Part shown: piece after piece, positions 20,559 through 29,640 of the stretch
Layout: each line of letters opens with the position of its first letter
Position numbering within the stretch: the first letter of the stretch is position 1
Assembly (NCBI GenBank): GCA_035772405.1
Contig: JAYKKM010000474.1
Coordinates: 560,001-624,000 of the forward strand
Source of the DNA: Chrysogorgia sp. JL179-B06
Lineage: Eukaryota; Cnidaria; Anthozoa; Scleralcyonacea; Chrysogorgiidae
DNA: 64,000 bases
Direction of reading: 5' to 3'
The notes under the pieces: model-generated
What the model saw: the letters and a program-made list of their open reading frames with translations, nothing else
Databases searched by the model: none
Told to the model about the DNA's origin: nothing
Program-made: the position numbers and the translations under genes

Positions 20559-20853
20559 GTATATATACAAGTCGATTTCTTTAACAAACGCGTTCCATCA
20601 TTCGTTTTTGAGAATGTCGTTAAACATTGGTGATAAAAGAAGCTATGCAGAAGCTAATGACCACGGTCCCAATATTAAGACGATATTGAAAATTGTTTAT
20701 TATATACAACATTTTCGTAACCGATACATTGGATTATTATTTGCCGCTGTGACTTATGTGACTATTACTATGGGGGAATTATCGAATGTATGGAAATTGA
20801 ATCGAGACAAATTGGTCAGGGATATAAAGACTACGCCTATATTGAAAAAATGA
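20559..20853 (+). CDS. Hypothetical ORF with upstream TATA box
   Basis: TATA-like gtatatatac (20559-20569) lies about 45 bp before ATG 20614 (MSLNIGDKRSYAEAN). The ORF has 79 residues, with a hydrophobic middle (YIGLLFAAVTYVTITMG), and overlaps the next gene at 20790 in another frame. A run of five G at 20774 marks where the frames could have been joined. The two may be one gene with a frameshift. Confidence 0.4.
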
Positions 20854-21785
20854 AAACTGAAATGCATCAAGATGAATGCAGGGATTGGCGAATCTTAACA
20901 GATAAACAACACTATATAATACCCGTTGTTCATACACAACGAAAATATTATATTTATGGTGAAAAACTCTGTGGGCGTTATCAGAAATTACAATTAATAC
21001 CCTCTCAAACATTAGTGAAATCTATTTTTCATTTGAATGATAATCATTCTGATAATTTTTTTATTGAAATTCAAACAAGTTGTTACCCAAGAAATGATGT
21101 TTACCACTTTATTTCTATTACTATTAATGATGAGCAAACTACAATTCCTAAAGCGATAGGGTATGGAGGATCTTATCTTTGTAATACATTACATAGACTT
21201 AATCGTTGTTTTAGTCATGAATTTACATATTGCTGTATTTATTTATATTTTATAGATCCGTTTTATTTGAAGGCTACTTTTTTTTATTATCAACATAGGT
21301 TAGATACTTTTGAGAAAATAGTGTATCAACTTGCATGTTGTTTTATTTTCTTTTGCGAAAATCATAACCCTATATCAAAACTTAAAACTAGTAACGATAG
21401 GGTTTATACTTTTAATCTCGATAAGATTGTTAAGCTAATGATAACGAAACCCCCACCCTGTACCTGTTGTTATAAAAATTGTCAGAATTACTCTTATTGG
21501 TTTAAATTATTTTATAAGACAAGTAAACCTTATAAGTTTAAAATCAGTTTATTTTCAGATATAGTTAAAAATAATAGTATTATACAAAATAATAGACCCA
21601 TTAGTTTACAATATTACCCCCCGCATTTGGATATAATATATAATTATTCTATAAGGGTAAGGATTACATCTAATAATACTACATCATCTACTTTTATTAT
21701 TAAGAGTATTATAGAATCATATAATATTAACTTTGAAGATCCTGACATTATAATACAGAGTATTGAAAAATTGTATTTAGACTAA
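20790..21785 (+). CDS. Diverged paralogue of the inverted-repeat gene
   Basis: ATG 20790 opens 331 residues. It aligns by eye in order with the inverted-repeat protein: IGQGYKDYAYIEKMKTEMHQ against YAGKYNCALNKCKEEISQ, RKYYIYGEKLCGRYQKLQL against NKYFIYHCYDGKLKPYKEL, and AIGYGG against IIGYKGG. A Cys/aromatic-rich hydrophobic stretch follows (YQLACCFIFFCENH against CLLFAACLF). A C-terminal extension of about 120 residues includes TKPPPCTCCYKNC. Function unknown. Its presence outside the short repeat suggests gene-family growth within the element. Confidence 0.6.
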   Translation: MEIESRQIGQGYKDYAYIEKMKTEMHQDECRDWRILTDKQHYIIPVVHTQRKYYIYGEKLCGRYQKLQLIPSQTLVKSIFHLNDNHSDNFFIEIQTSCYPRNDVYHFISITINDEQTTIPKAIGYGGSYLCNTLHRLNRCFSHEFTYCCIYLYFIDPFYLKATFFYYQHRLDTFEKIVYQLACCFIFFCENHNPISKLKTSNDRVYTFNLDKIVKLMITKPPPCTCCYKNCQNYSYWFKLFYKTSKPYKFKISLFSDIVKNNSIIQNNRPISLQYYPPHLDIIYNYSIRVRITSNNTTSSTFIIKSIIESYNINFEDPDIIIQSIEKLYLD

Positions 21786-21902
21786 TTTAAAAAATTCAAA
21801 GAATATATTCCACAACCAAAACCACGTGTGTTTTTTATCATGGGGGTATAAAATGAATTTAAGATGCGAATTTCTAAAATCTAAAATTGTTTGACGTACA
21901 AA
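21786..21902. other. Short intergenic spacer
   Basis: AT-rich convergent spacer between a plus-strand and a minus-strand gene. No structure is seen apart from poly-A/T tracts. Confidence 0.3.
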
Positions 21903-22172
21903 TTATTTTATATAATATTCCTCATTATCAATGTGTTTATATCTAAAAAAACACAGGATTAAAGCAAAAAATGCTATTATTTGTCCAATTTCATGGCGAT
22001 CCATGCGATTATAGACATCCAAAAGTTCACGTGGAATTTTTAAATGGGCAATAATATTTTTAAATAAATTCTCATGTTCGTCAAGACATTTCCACACACT
22101 TTGTTCCATATTTTTATTGATTTTTATTTCAAAACGGGACAGTTCTTTTACCATAATATTCCACACCTCCAT
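21903..22172 (-). CDS. Small hypothetical protein, 89 residues
   Basis: ATG 22172 opens a helical-looking product with NLFKNIIAHLKIPRELLDVYNRM and a hydrophobic segment (IIAFFALILCFF) near the C terminus. It could be tail-anchored to a membrane. No family was recognised. It is AT-rich like the other virus-type genes. Confidence 0.45.
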   Translation of the reverse strand: MEVWNIMVKELSRFEIKINKNMEQSVWKCLDEHENLFKNIIAHLKIPRELLDVYNRMDRHEIGQIIAFFALILCFFRYKHIDNEEYYIK

Positions 22173-22361
22173 GATATTTCACTACACTACTATTTTTATT
22201 TACAACACTCTCATTTTATACATTTGGGTTTCCTTTTTTTTAAATCATTCTTTCTTTTTTGTATTTGCTTATTATTATCCATTACATAGCGTTTTTCCAT
22301 CAAATCGCTCGTAAATTTTTTAGAACGCCATTGCAAATATTGTTTATTTATATATAGTTTC

Positions 22362-23381
22362 TCAATATAGAGACTCTAACTCACGATATTTATCGCGTTG
22401 TGTACAAATAATATCTTGATTATAATTCGAATAGATTGTCATTCGTTTTTCTTCATGATGTTCATCGCCTTTTTTTTCACGTTTCATATAAATTAAAGAC
22501 CGTTTGAAGCATCTTTTCTTCAATGGTGGATCGTTCGAAACTTCTCGATCGTCGTCATCTTCCTCTTCTTCTTCGTCCTCTTCTTCACACCGTGGAAATA
22601 ATGGTTGGGGTGATGTAACCATAGGTGGTGGCGGAATAGGCGATAATGTTGGGAGAAGAGCGTTTGCTGCTTCATCCACAATTTGTATTAATTGGGGAAC
22701 GGGTATCATTTCATCACACATTCGTATTAAATTCGAAGGTGAAGGAATAGGGATTTGTCCAAAGAAATCAATGGGCATTTCGTGTATGTAATTATCTAAT
22801 TCACCTTCTTGCCCCGGTATTTCATATACCTCTGGCGGCGAAATCGTTTGCGGTGGAATAGGAGATAAATTATACCTTGCTTGCGGTGTTTGAAGAGGTC
22901 TATTATACTGTTCTTGCGATAATAGAGGTGGTGGGGGGTTTACTTGCTGGGGTAGAGACGGTAGCTTTGCTTGCCGTGGCGACGTGTTATACTTCGCTTG
23001 CAGGAGTAGAGGGTGTATGTAACCGGACTGTTCTTGAGATGGTGAATTTACTTGCGGGGGTAGAGAGGGTAGCTTTGCTTGCCGTGGCGACGTCTTCGCT
23101 TGCAGAGGGTATATGTGACTGGACGGTGTTATCGGTACAGCAAAATTTAATGGCGACTGTGCAATGTCTTTAGTTGTTCGATGGTTGACGTTCTTTTTTC
23201 TTGTGATTTCTTGACTGTATGCTTGTTCATCATCTGAAATATTCCGTCCCATTTGACGATATTCTTGTTGCTGTTGACGGCGTTGTTTTAACATTTTGGG
23301 AATATCTTTTCCCCAACTTTCAACCCGTGCAATGGTTTTTCCGCTTTCCAAATTTTTATGAGTCTGTTTCACACGGGCCAT
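22362..23381 (-). CDS. Proline-rich protein with histone H3 tail-like N terminus
   Basis: The ORF is intact from ATG 23381, 339 residues. The first residues, MARVKQTHKNLESGKTIARV, match the histone H3 tail in register: Ala1, Arg2, Lys4, Gln5, Thr6, Gly13 and Lys14 (counting after Met) are shared without gaps. Residues about 35-60 are basic and Gln-rich (KQRRQQQQEYRQ). Residues about 80-190 contain two to three copies of a SPRQAKLPSLPxQVNxP unit. An acidic run (EEEDEEEEEDDDD) and a basic patch (LKKRCFKR, possible nuclear signal) follow near 280-310. The body is probably disordered. A nuclear, chromatin-directed role is inferred. Confidence 0.7.
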   Translation of the reverse strand: MARVKQTHKNLESGKTIARVESWGKDIPKMLKQRRQQQQEYRQMGRNISDDEQAYSQEITRKKNVNHRTTKDIAQSPLNFAVPITPSSHIYPLQAKTSPRQAKLPSLPPQVNSPSQEQSGYIHPLLLQAKYNTSPRQAKLPSLPQQVNPPPPLLSQEQYNRPLQTPQARYNLSPIPPQTISPPEVYEIPGQEGELDNYIHEMPIDFFGQIPIPSPSNLIRMCDEMIPVPQLIQIVDEAANALLPTLSPIPPPPMVTSPQPLFPRCEEEDEEEEEDDDDREVSNDPPLKKRCFKRSLIYMKREKKGDEHHEEKRMTIYSNYNQDIICTQRDKYRELESLY

Positions 23382-23414
23382 GCTGAGATTGTGACTAAAA
23401 ATTTAGAAACAAAC

Positions 23415-23500
23415 GCTTATAAAAACACGGTAAAAAAAATGGGGTAACCTGATTGGTTGAACTTAATTCCCTAATAAAAAATCGGGGTATTCTCATTGGT
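23415..23500 (-). promoter_or_regulatory. TATA and CCAAT elements upstream of H3-mimic gene
   Basis: On the minus strand a TATA-like tttttataagcg (23415-23426) lies about 35-45 bp before ATG 23381. Plus-strand gattggtt motifs (about 23451 and 23495) supply inverted CCAAT boxes. The block lies between this gene and the divergent gene at 23682, so it may serve both. Confidence 0.45.
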
Positions 23501-23630
23501 TGAATGATAAAATAAATATTATAAGACCCTCCCCGACGATTACTACATGTAAATCTTTTTAATCTTTTTGTTGACTTAATAATGCAGTACACATTGCTTA
23601 AAATATTTATCGGTAGAACGTTGTAGGGAA

Positions 23631-23945
23631 AGATATAAAAACACATGTTAAAAGTCATATTTATTTTAGAACACTTTCAAAATGATTGCAGGTACTAAAG
23701 AAAATCCTCTGTTGGTAATAATTACCGATTTAGCAAAGTATTTTTCACACATTGAATATCAAGTGGTTGAATGTCGTAAAATGGATATGTTACCAAACAA
23801 TGAAATTCCCGAAATAATACTATATAAGATATTATTTTTATGGGATACGAAATATATATATACCTACTCATCGGACGATTTTACACATTTGATCGGTCAG
23901 TTTGTGAATATAGCAATCGATGAACCTCCACCCTATCAACCATGA
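23631..23945 (+). CDS. Small ORF A of a tandem trio, PPPY tail
   Basis: TATA-like agatataaaa (23631-23640) lies about 42 bp before ATG 23682. The product has 87 residues and ends EPPPYQP, containing a PPxY motif of the kind that binds WW domains of NEDD4-type ligases and acts as a late-budding motif in some viruses. The segment FTHLIGQFVNIAID resembles a segment shared with the next two ORFs. The stop overlaps the next ATG (ATGA). No known family. Confidence 0.5.
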
Positions 23946-24184
23946 ATCAAGCAACATTTATAGATATAATATCTATGAAGGCTCTATCTCGTGAACGAAA
24001 TCTACAGTTAATTGGTTCAAGACCCATACCCAAACCTGCTGGCGAACCGACACAGATGTATCAACTTTTTTTTAACGATGAATATAACAATTATTTTAAA
24101 ATAGAATTCGGTTCATCCCAACACGATAAGATTGGTAAAAGTGTGTATCTTACCAATCAATATATATTCATTGTAAAAGATTAA
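23942..24184 (+). CDS. Small ORF B of tandem trio
   Basis: ATG 23942 overlaps the stop of ORF A by four bases, which suggests coupled expression from one transcript. The product has 80 residues. LFFNDEYNNYFKIEF is followed by DKIGKSVYLTNQY, matching the (I/V)GxxVxx pattern of its neighbours. No family was recognised. Confidence 0.45.
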   Translation: MNQATFIDIISMKALSRERNLQLIGSRPIPKPAGEPTQMYQLFFNDEYNNYFKIEFGSSQHDKIGKSVYLTNQYIFIVKD

Positions 24185-24190
24185 TCCTTT

Positions 24191-24566
24191 GTATATATAG
24201 ACATCTCTACCCAAAAACATTTATTAGACAAGGCTCATCATGGCAACAAGTATAGATATAAACGAAATTAAACTTGATAACGTGAAGTTATACAGCTCTG
24301 AATTTTTATATGCCATGTGTCCAGACTCTAATTTTTATGTGGTCGAATTTATGAGCGAAAATAAAATTTGGCTGGATGACCGACGCAGGATAATATTAAA
24401 ATATTTTAATCTTACCTCTGTTCTTAATACCCGAATGGGTGTCGAAGCTGGAATTATTATTGCTGTGATTCATCGAAACGAAAATCAAGAAGATCTCGTT
24501 GGCAAGCACATCTTCTTTGCAAACTCTTACACAATGTGTTGTACCCATCCAGAATTATTACGTTAA
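24191..24566 (+). CDS. Small ORF C of tandem trio
   Basis: TATA-like gtatatatag (24191-24200) lies about 40 bp before ATG 24240. The product has 108 residues and includes EDLVGKHIFFANSYTM, which parallels ORF A (HLIGQFVNIA) and ORF B (KIGKSVYLTN). It is intact. No known domain was recognised. Confidence 0.5.
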
Positions 24567-25138
24567 AACATGTATATTAAAAACCATTTATCATCTGTTT
24601 TGACATGTATGAATTAATTAACACTCTTCTCGATATCGAGCAAATTTGTTTAACGGGTATATTAAAATATATACTAAATTGTATGAAAAGTGTAAAATAG
24701 AGTATCAAAAAGCATAAAAATGTTTTAAATAAATGTAAAAATGCTTAAATATCTAGAATATAGACGTATTTAAACATATACCTCTACGGAAATATATATT
24801 TCACAGGGACTAATCCCTCCAAAATGGCCGCTAATCCCTACGCGTAATTAATACATCAACTGAATAGACAGGTTAGAACTCATTAAAAAAACGTATCTCC
24901 AAAGTCCACAAACAAAATGGCCGCTAATCCTCAACAAGTATAATACATCAACTTTTGACATCGTAGGCCCTATTGCTAATTATAATCCAGCGTCTTTAAC
25001 CCCAGCAACACAAATTCATTGTCCCTACCCATATTATTAATCAACTGCTTTTGACATAAGGGGAGAAATTAGAACAAGACGCTTATTATATATACGCGTC
25101 CCTAAGCGTTTAACAACACTCATTGTTCCTACCCAATC
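24567..25138. repeat. Non-coding segment with repeated GGCCGCTAATCC blocks
   Basis: No gene. AAAATGGCCGCTAATCC occurs near 24820 and 24915, each followed after about 15 bp by an aatacatcaact-type sequence. One of these blocks is an imperfect inverted match of 20436-20467. Related motifs (catattattaatcaactgcttttgac) occur near 25030. This repeat cluster may mark the right side of the virus-like segment. Confidence 0.45.
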
Positions 25139-25240
25139 TCTGATTGGATAGATACGGGGGAGGGTTTGATTACAGAAACTCTGATTGGTTAAAGTCGCAA
25201 AACCCTTGTAATAGTCCGCAGACCGTGATTATAAAATAAG
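25139..25240 (+). promoter_or_regulatory. Double CCAAT plus TATA promoter
   Basis: Two CTGATTGG boxes (about 25140 and 25182) precede attataaaataag (about 25230), with ATG 25299 about 65 bp further. The CCAAT-plus-TATA arrangement is that of the inverted-repeat gene. Confidence 0.5.
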
Positions 25241-25298
25241 CATGTAAGAACGTCTCAAACCAAAACGAATTCAAGCTGGAGCCAAGCAAACGAAAAAG

Positions 25299-25720
25299 AT
25301 GGGTGACAACATGCAACCAAGAAACTCAGACGCCTCCAATAACGCAAAACCGCGCAACACAAACTCCATCGAGGAAAAGAAAGAAGAAAATGTAAGATAG
25401 CGCTAAAATGTTTTTTACTGTCTGTATACAATCGCCATGTATTTATTATGTTTTTTATTTTCTCTTAGAAAGAAACCATCCCTCCACCCCGGGGATCCTG
25501 CTGGTGCATTCCGCGTCCAAAACAGACTCGAAGTATGACTTCGACGACTACGAAGCTCCGGAAGACGACAACGATGACCCCCGCGTGTGGGGTATGTAGA
25601 CTCAAGGGGTGAGCAATTCATGCACTTTGAAAGTACAAAAACCATGGTAAAAGTGCAGAAACATTAAACTGCTTTTTATTTTTAATTTGTAGGGGTATTA
25701 TATCCCACAAGGGACCCCTT
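25299..25720 (+). CDS. Probable spliced small gene, three exons
   Basis: Exon 1 (25299-25391) reads MGDNMQPRNSDASNNAK and onward to a donor (aat|gtaaga). The acceptor tctcttag at 25461-25468 starts exon 2. Its best coding frame is acidic (YDFDDYEAPEDDNDDPRVWG) and ends at a gtatgt donor near 25587. The acceptor aatttgtag near 25691 joins to an exon 3 that closes with YYIPQGTP and a stop near 25720. Exon 1 enters exon 2 in a different phase, so one base is missing or extra, or another first exon is used. No family was recognised. Confidence 0.4.
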
Positions 25721-26670
25721 GAAATGCATTACAAACTTTTTTTTATCGTAATATTGCTTGTAAATATTTCCATGTTTTTTTAAAATATAATTCATCCAAC
25801 TTCTACATCGTGTGTGTGTTTTTACTATAGCTAACTCTTTCATCATACGCTAACGAACAACCCTTGCGTAAAATAAGCAATTCATTGAATAAGGGATGAC
25901 CAGTACTGTCACTATGGACCTGTGTCAATCTCATTCCAATCGCAAATTCGACTACGGGTGAACGCGCGCCAATGCAGTTTAATAATAAACAGAACATTGG
26001 AAGATGTCAGAGTCTTGTACCGAAGCACAACTTACAAGCGAGCAAAACACACACAACGGATAAAATATGAAAAAACATCTGCTTATATACTCTACTATTC
26101 TCTTAAAATTTATTTGGGGTTTTCTCCAAATTTAATAAAACACTTTTACGGTTTTAAAACTTTTTCCACAACTCTAATATTTTTATTGGGTAATATTTCA
26201 TCTAAAATTATTTTGAGGTTTTTCAAACTATAACCCTCAAACTTTTTGTAAGAAACATCCACAATAATTTTTATGAGATATATCATCTTAAAATATTTTG
26301 AGGCAATATCATTTTTAAATATACAGTAACTAGAGAATATCAGTCATTCGGCCATCAGATGGCGTCGAGGTAAGAGCTCCATGGTAGAAATTTCTATGAT
26401 TAATTCAATCAAAATATGCGTTTTATTTTTATTTCAATAAACATTACTACTCTTCAAAATAAAAATAAGGACAATCCAACACTGTTTTATTTTTGTTTCA
26501 ACCAACAATACAAGTCTTCAAATAAAAATATGGAGTTTTTGGATGGCACGTGCACGTAAGTATACATCACATCGGGTGAGGTATGATGGTTATGTATAAT
26601 AGAATTTTTTGTATTTTTTTTCAAAACGAGGTGTGTGTCAGTATATATATCACAGTGTGAATGATGATCT
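25721..26670. other. AT-rich non-coding stretch
   Basis: Only short ORFs occur here, none with recognisable motifs. Poly-T tracts and imperfect repeats of ttcaaaataaaaat(a/g)agg near 26450-26530 are visible. It marks the change from the virus-like segment to repeat-rich DNA. Confidence 0.4.
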
Positions 26671-26671
26671 G

Positions 26672-26972
26672 ATTAAGTGCTGTCTCGGATGCTATATGGG
26701 GTTGAAAGCATTGATGGACCAGGAACAGGATGTTTAGTCGTAGAATTTCGTGTTCCGAATAATTGATAATCAGTGGGGAAAGTTTGCCCAGAAACCAAAC
26801 ATGTCTAGAGTAAAAACTTTTTCACTTTAGACATGTTTGGTTTCTGGGCAAACTTTCCGCACTGATTATCAGTTGTTTTAAACACTAAATTCTACGACTT
26901 AAACATCCTGTTCCTGGTTCATCAATGCTTTCAACCCTGTATAGCAAATGACGTCAGTACTTGCTTAACACT
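26672..26972. mobile_element. Palindromic MITE
   Basis: A nearly perfect inverted repeat centred near 26820: gctatatggggttgaaagca on the left matches the complement of 26925-26945, and the inner arms (gaaagtttgcccagaaacca) are almost identical. Outer parts match less well. No ORF. Confidence 0.75.
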
Positions 26973-27297
26973 ATTCACCTTGAATGACCTTCAATCTCTC
27001 TGGTCGTTAAACTCAGGGACGACTAAAAAACTGGTCGTACAACAACACGAGCAAAGTGATATATATATACTTTTGACCGCGACCACTTTTTGACTAATTT
27101 TATACGAAAAACCTCTTGTATACGACCAGGTGCATATCCCCCCTGATTTGATGGCTGGTCGCTCTTTACAGGGTGACCACACCTTAAAACTAGAACACCC
27201 TCCTGGAAATTTTGGACTGGCTGTGCTCTGATTGGTCCATTCAAATCAATTCTTGATTCTGATTGGCTTAGAGCTCGGTCCAGTCCCAAACACATTG

Positions 27298-27321
27298 ATA
27301 TATATATATATATATATATTA
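27298..27321. repeat. TA microsatellite
   Basis: Short run of alternating ta. Confidence 0.9.
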
Positions 27322-27855
27322 CTACTGCGAAATTAGCCCTTTTTCGTTGGGGGGGGGAGGGGTGTACGGTAAAATTGACCTGCTAAAATCTTTGTTGCCC
27401 TGCAGTGACCGCATTTTTTAGGGGGGGTGCGGGGGTGCTCCCCGGAAAATTTTGAAATCTAGAAGCTCGGAAAGACAATTTGCAGCAATTTGAGCAAACG
27501 TTTTTCATCTAATTCTACAAAGCGAGCATATTTCAAGTGAATCCAAGCTTACCTGCAGCTGCCTCTTACCAAGTGCCGCCATTTTTTGCGCCCAGTACTG
27601 ACAGAAGGGTCTGGGAACCAATCTAACACTCGCGTGGCCAACTCGTTGCCAGAGCCTGCAAGGGTTTAGGGGTTGGCTAACACTTCAGGCAACACCCGTT
27701 TGTAAAATCTCGTGTAGATGAAGCCCGTAGGTAGATTACCGTAAGTAGCTTCTCTGCTAGCCTCCGACTGAACTGCCCTGCGGCCTGCAAGATCTCTGAT
27801 TGTCCATTTTTAGTATTTTGGGGGTGTCACACCCCCCTCGAGTTTCGCCCCTGTA
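27322..27855. other. Non-coding stretch
   Basis: Contains a G-rich patch (ggggggggagggg near 27350) and no recognisable gene. It may be transposon remains. Confidence 0.3.
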
Positions 27856-28480
27856 TGTGGTGCTTTCTTCTTTATATGCTGTGCTTTCTTTATATGCGGT
27901 GCTTTCTTCTTTATATGCAGTGCTTTCCTCTTTATATACTGTTCTTTCTTCTTTATATGCTGTGCTTTCTTCTTTATATACTGTTCTTTCTTCTTTATAT
28001 GCTGTGCTTTCTTCTTTATATGCTGTGCTTTCTTCTTTATATGCTGTTCTTTCTTCTTTATATGCGGTGCTTTCTTCTTTATATACTGTTCTTTCTTCTT
28101 TATATACTGTTCTTTCTTTTTTATATGCTGTGCTTTCTTTATATGCTGTTCTTTCTTCTTTATATGCTGTTCTTTCTTCTTTATATGCTGTTCTTTCTTC
28201 TTTATATACTGTGCTTTCTTCTTTATATACTGTTCTTTCTTCTTTTATACTGTTCTTTCTTCTTTATATGCAGTGCTTTCTTCTTTATATACTGTGCTTT
28301 CTTCTTTATATGCGGTGCTTTCTTCTTTATATACTGTGCTTTCTTCTTTATATACTGTGCTTTCTTCTTTATATGTTGTGCTTTCTTCTTTATATACTGT
28401 GCTTTCTTTATATGCGGTGCTTTCTTCTTTATATGCAGTGATTTCTTCTTTATTATACTGTGCTTTCTTCTTTATATGCT
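27856..28480. repeat. About 21-bp tandem array
   Basis: About 30 copies of a unit like ctttcttctttatatgctgtg, with variants (ctgtt, atactg, atgcgg). All frames are open because 21 is divisible by three, which creates long ORFs on both strands. These are repeat artefacts, not genes. Confidence 0.9.
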
Positions 28481-28486
28481 GAAATA

Positions 28487-28840
28487 TTTTTGTCACCAGG
28501 GAGGGGAGTGTGTGGCAAAAACATTTTGTCACCAGGGAGGGGAGGGTGTGGGTGGATTTTTTTGCCACCAAGAAGGGGAGGTTGGGGGGGAAATTTGTGT
28601 GACCAGGGAGGGGAGTTTGGGGGGATTTTTTGTCACGGGGAGGGGAGAGTGAGTGGGAAATTTTGTCACCAGGGAGGTGCCGGATTTTTTGTTACCAGGG
28701 AGGGGATGGCGGGAGATTTTTTGTCACCAGGATGAGGAGGGTGTGGAAAAAAATTTGTTATCAGGAGGGGTGGTTGGTGGAGAATATTTTTGTAACCAGG
28801 GAGCGGTGGGTGGGGAAAAAATTTTGTCACCAGGGTTCCC
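28487..28840. repeat. G-rich minisatellite
   Basis: Degenerate units of about 30-40 bp built on ttttgtcaccagggagggga(g). Around ten copies follow directly on the 21-bp array. Confidence 0.85.
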
Positions 28841-28859
28841 CACAGAATACATCCTTCGT

Positions 28860-29430
28860 GAATTGTTAATTCATTGCGTTTGTTCTTGAAAGGTATCAAG
28901 TTGGCATCCACCACATACGGTCAGCCACCAACCACATACTGATACAGTCGATAAAACAGGATCTACTTGTGTCTTCTTGATTAACTCTCTGTAACATTGG
29001 TAACCACTTCTGTTTCAAAGACGTAGCACTCAACATTCTTACTATTTGGTGACCAGGTCTGAGGCAATGGAAGACGCGACATACTGTCAGCATCAGCATG
29101 TGCAACAGTATTACGATACTCTATGGTGTAGTTGTAGGATGCAAGAATCAAGGACCATCTTTGAAGTCGAGCGGCTGCATGGGCTGGAGCAGGGCGAAAT
29201 GGTCCCAACAGTGAGGAGTGGACGATGATCTGTTAGGATAGTGAAACGGCGTTTCAATCCAAATATTATACTGAAGGCTTCTTTCTCTAGCTGTGAATAG
29301 TTTCTTTGAGTGGTGCAGGAGGCAAAGGCTACTGGTTGATGTTGTCCTTCAACCACATGAGAGAGAACAGCTCCAGCACCATAAGAGGAAGCATCACAGG
29401 AAAGAGATTCTTGGCAGCAGTAAGAAACAA
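28860..29430 (-). pseudogene. Ty3/gypsy RNase H fragment
   Basis: On the minus strand, pieces in two frames give CDASSYGAGAVLSHVVEG (about 29425-29345), then PVAFAS, NYSQLEKEAFSIIFGLKR and FTILTDHRPLL, and finally RLQRWSLILASYNYTIEY. These are the ordered motifs of the gypsy-type RNase H after reverse transcriptase. Frames are broken near 29200, and the flanks are lost. It is a dead fragment. Confidence 0.85.
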
Positions 29431-29559
29431 AAACTTGAACGTGTTAACAATCCCACATCCTGTGGGCTGGTACGAGTGCCATGTATTTGCTCGCCAATGC
29501 CTTCTATTTGCTCGTCGGCCACTTCCTTATATGCAATACGTACTAGAAGTAAATATGTT

Positions 29560-29640
29560 TTCATCGGAGTTCCCCAGAGCCTATATGTTTCATGGCTCAG
29601 GCAAAAAGGAACGCAGGCTCTTGGTACGATATTGGGCCGT
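29560..29640. mobile_element. Terminal fragment of the element family at 1620
   Basis: The sequence tttcatcggagttccccagagcct matches the right inner end of the 1620-2395 element. The stretch ends in ggctcttggtacgata, close to its terminus. No partner end was found nearby. Confidence 0.6.

Noticed and set aside
25803..25997. Minus-strand ORF of 64 codons
   Set aside because: No ATG-led domain, no promoter, and no similarity recognised. Likely chance.
27856..28480. CRISPR-like array
   Set aside because: Contiguous repeats without unique spacers in a eukaryotic context; it is a simple tandem array.
27800..28735. Long overlapping ORFs of up to 265 codons on both strands
   Set aside because: They come from a 21-bp tandem array and an adjacent minisatellite. 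All frames stay open because the unit length is divisible by three.
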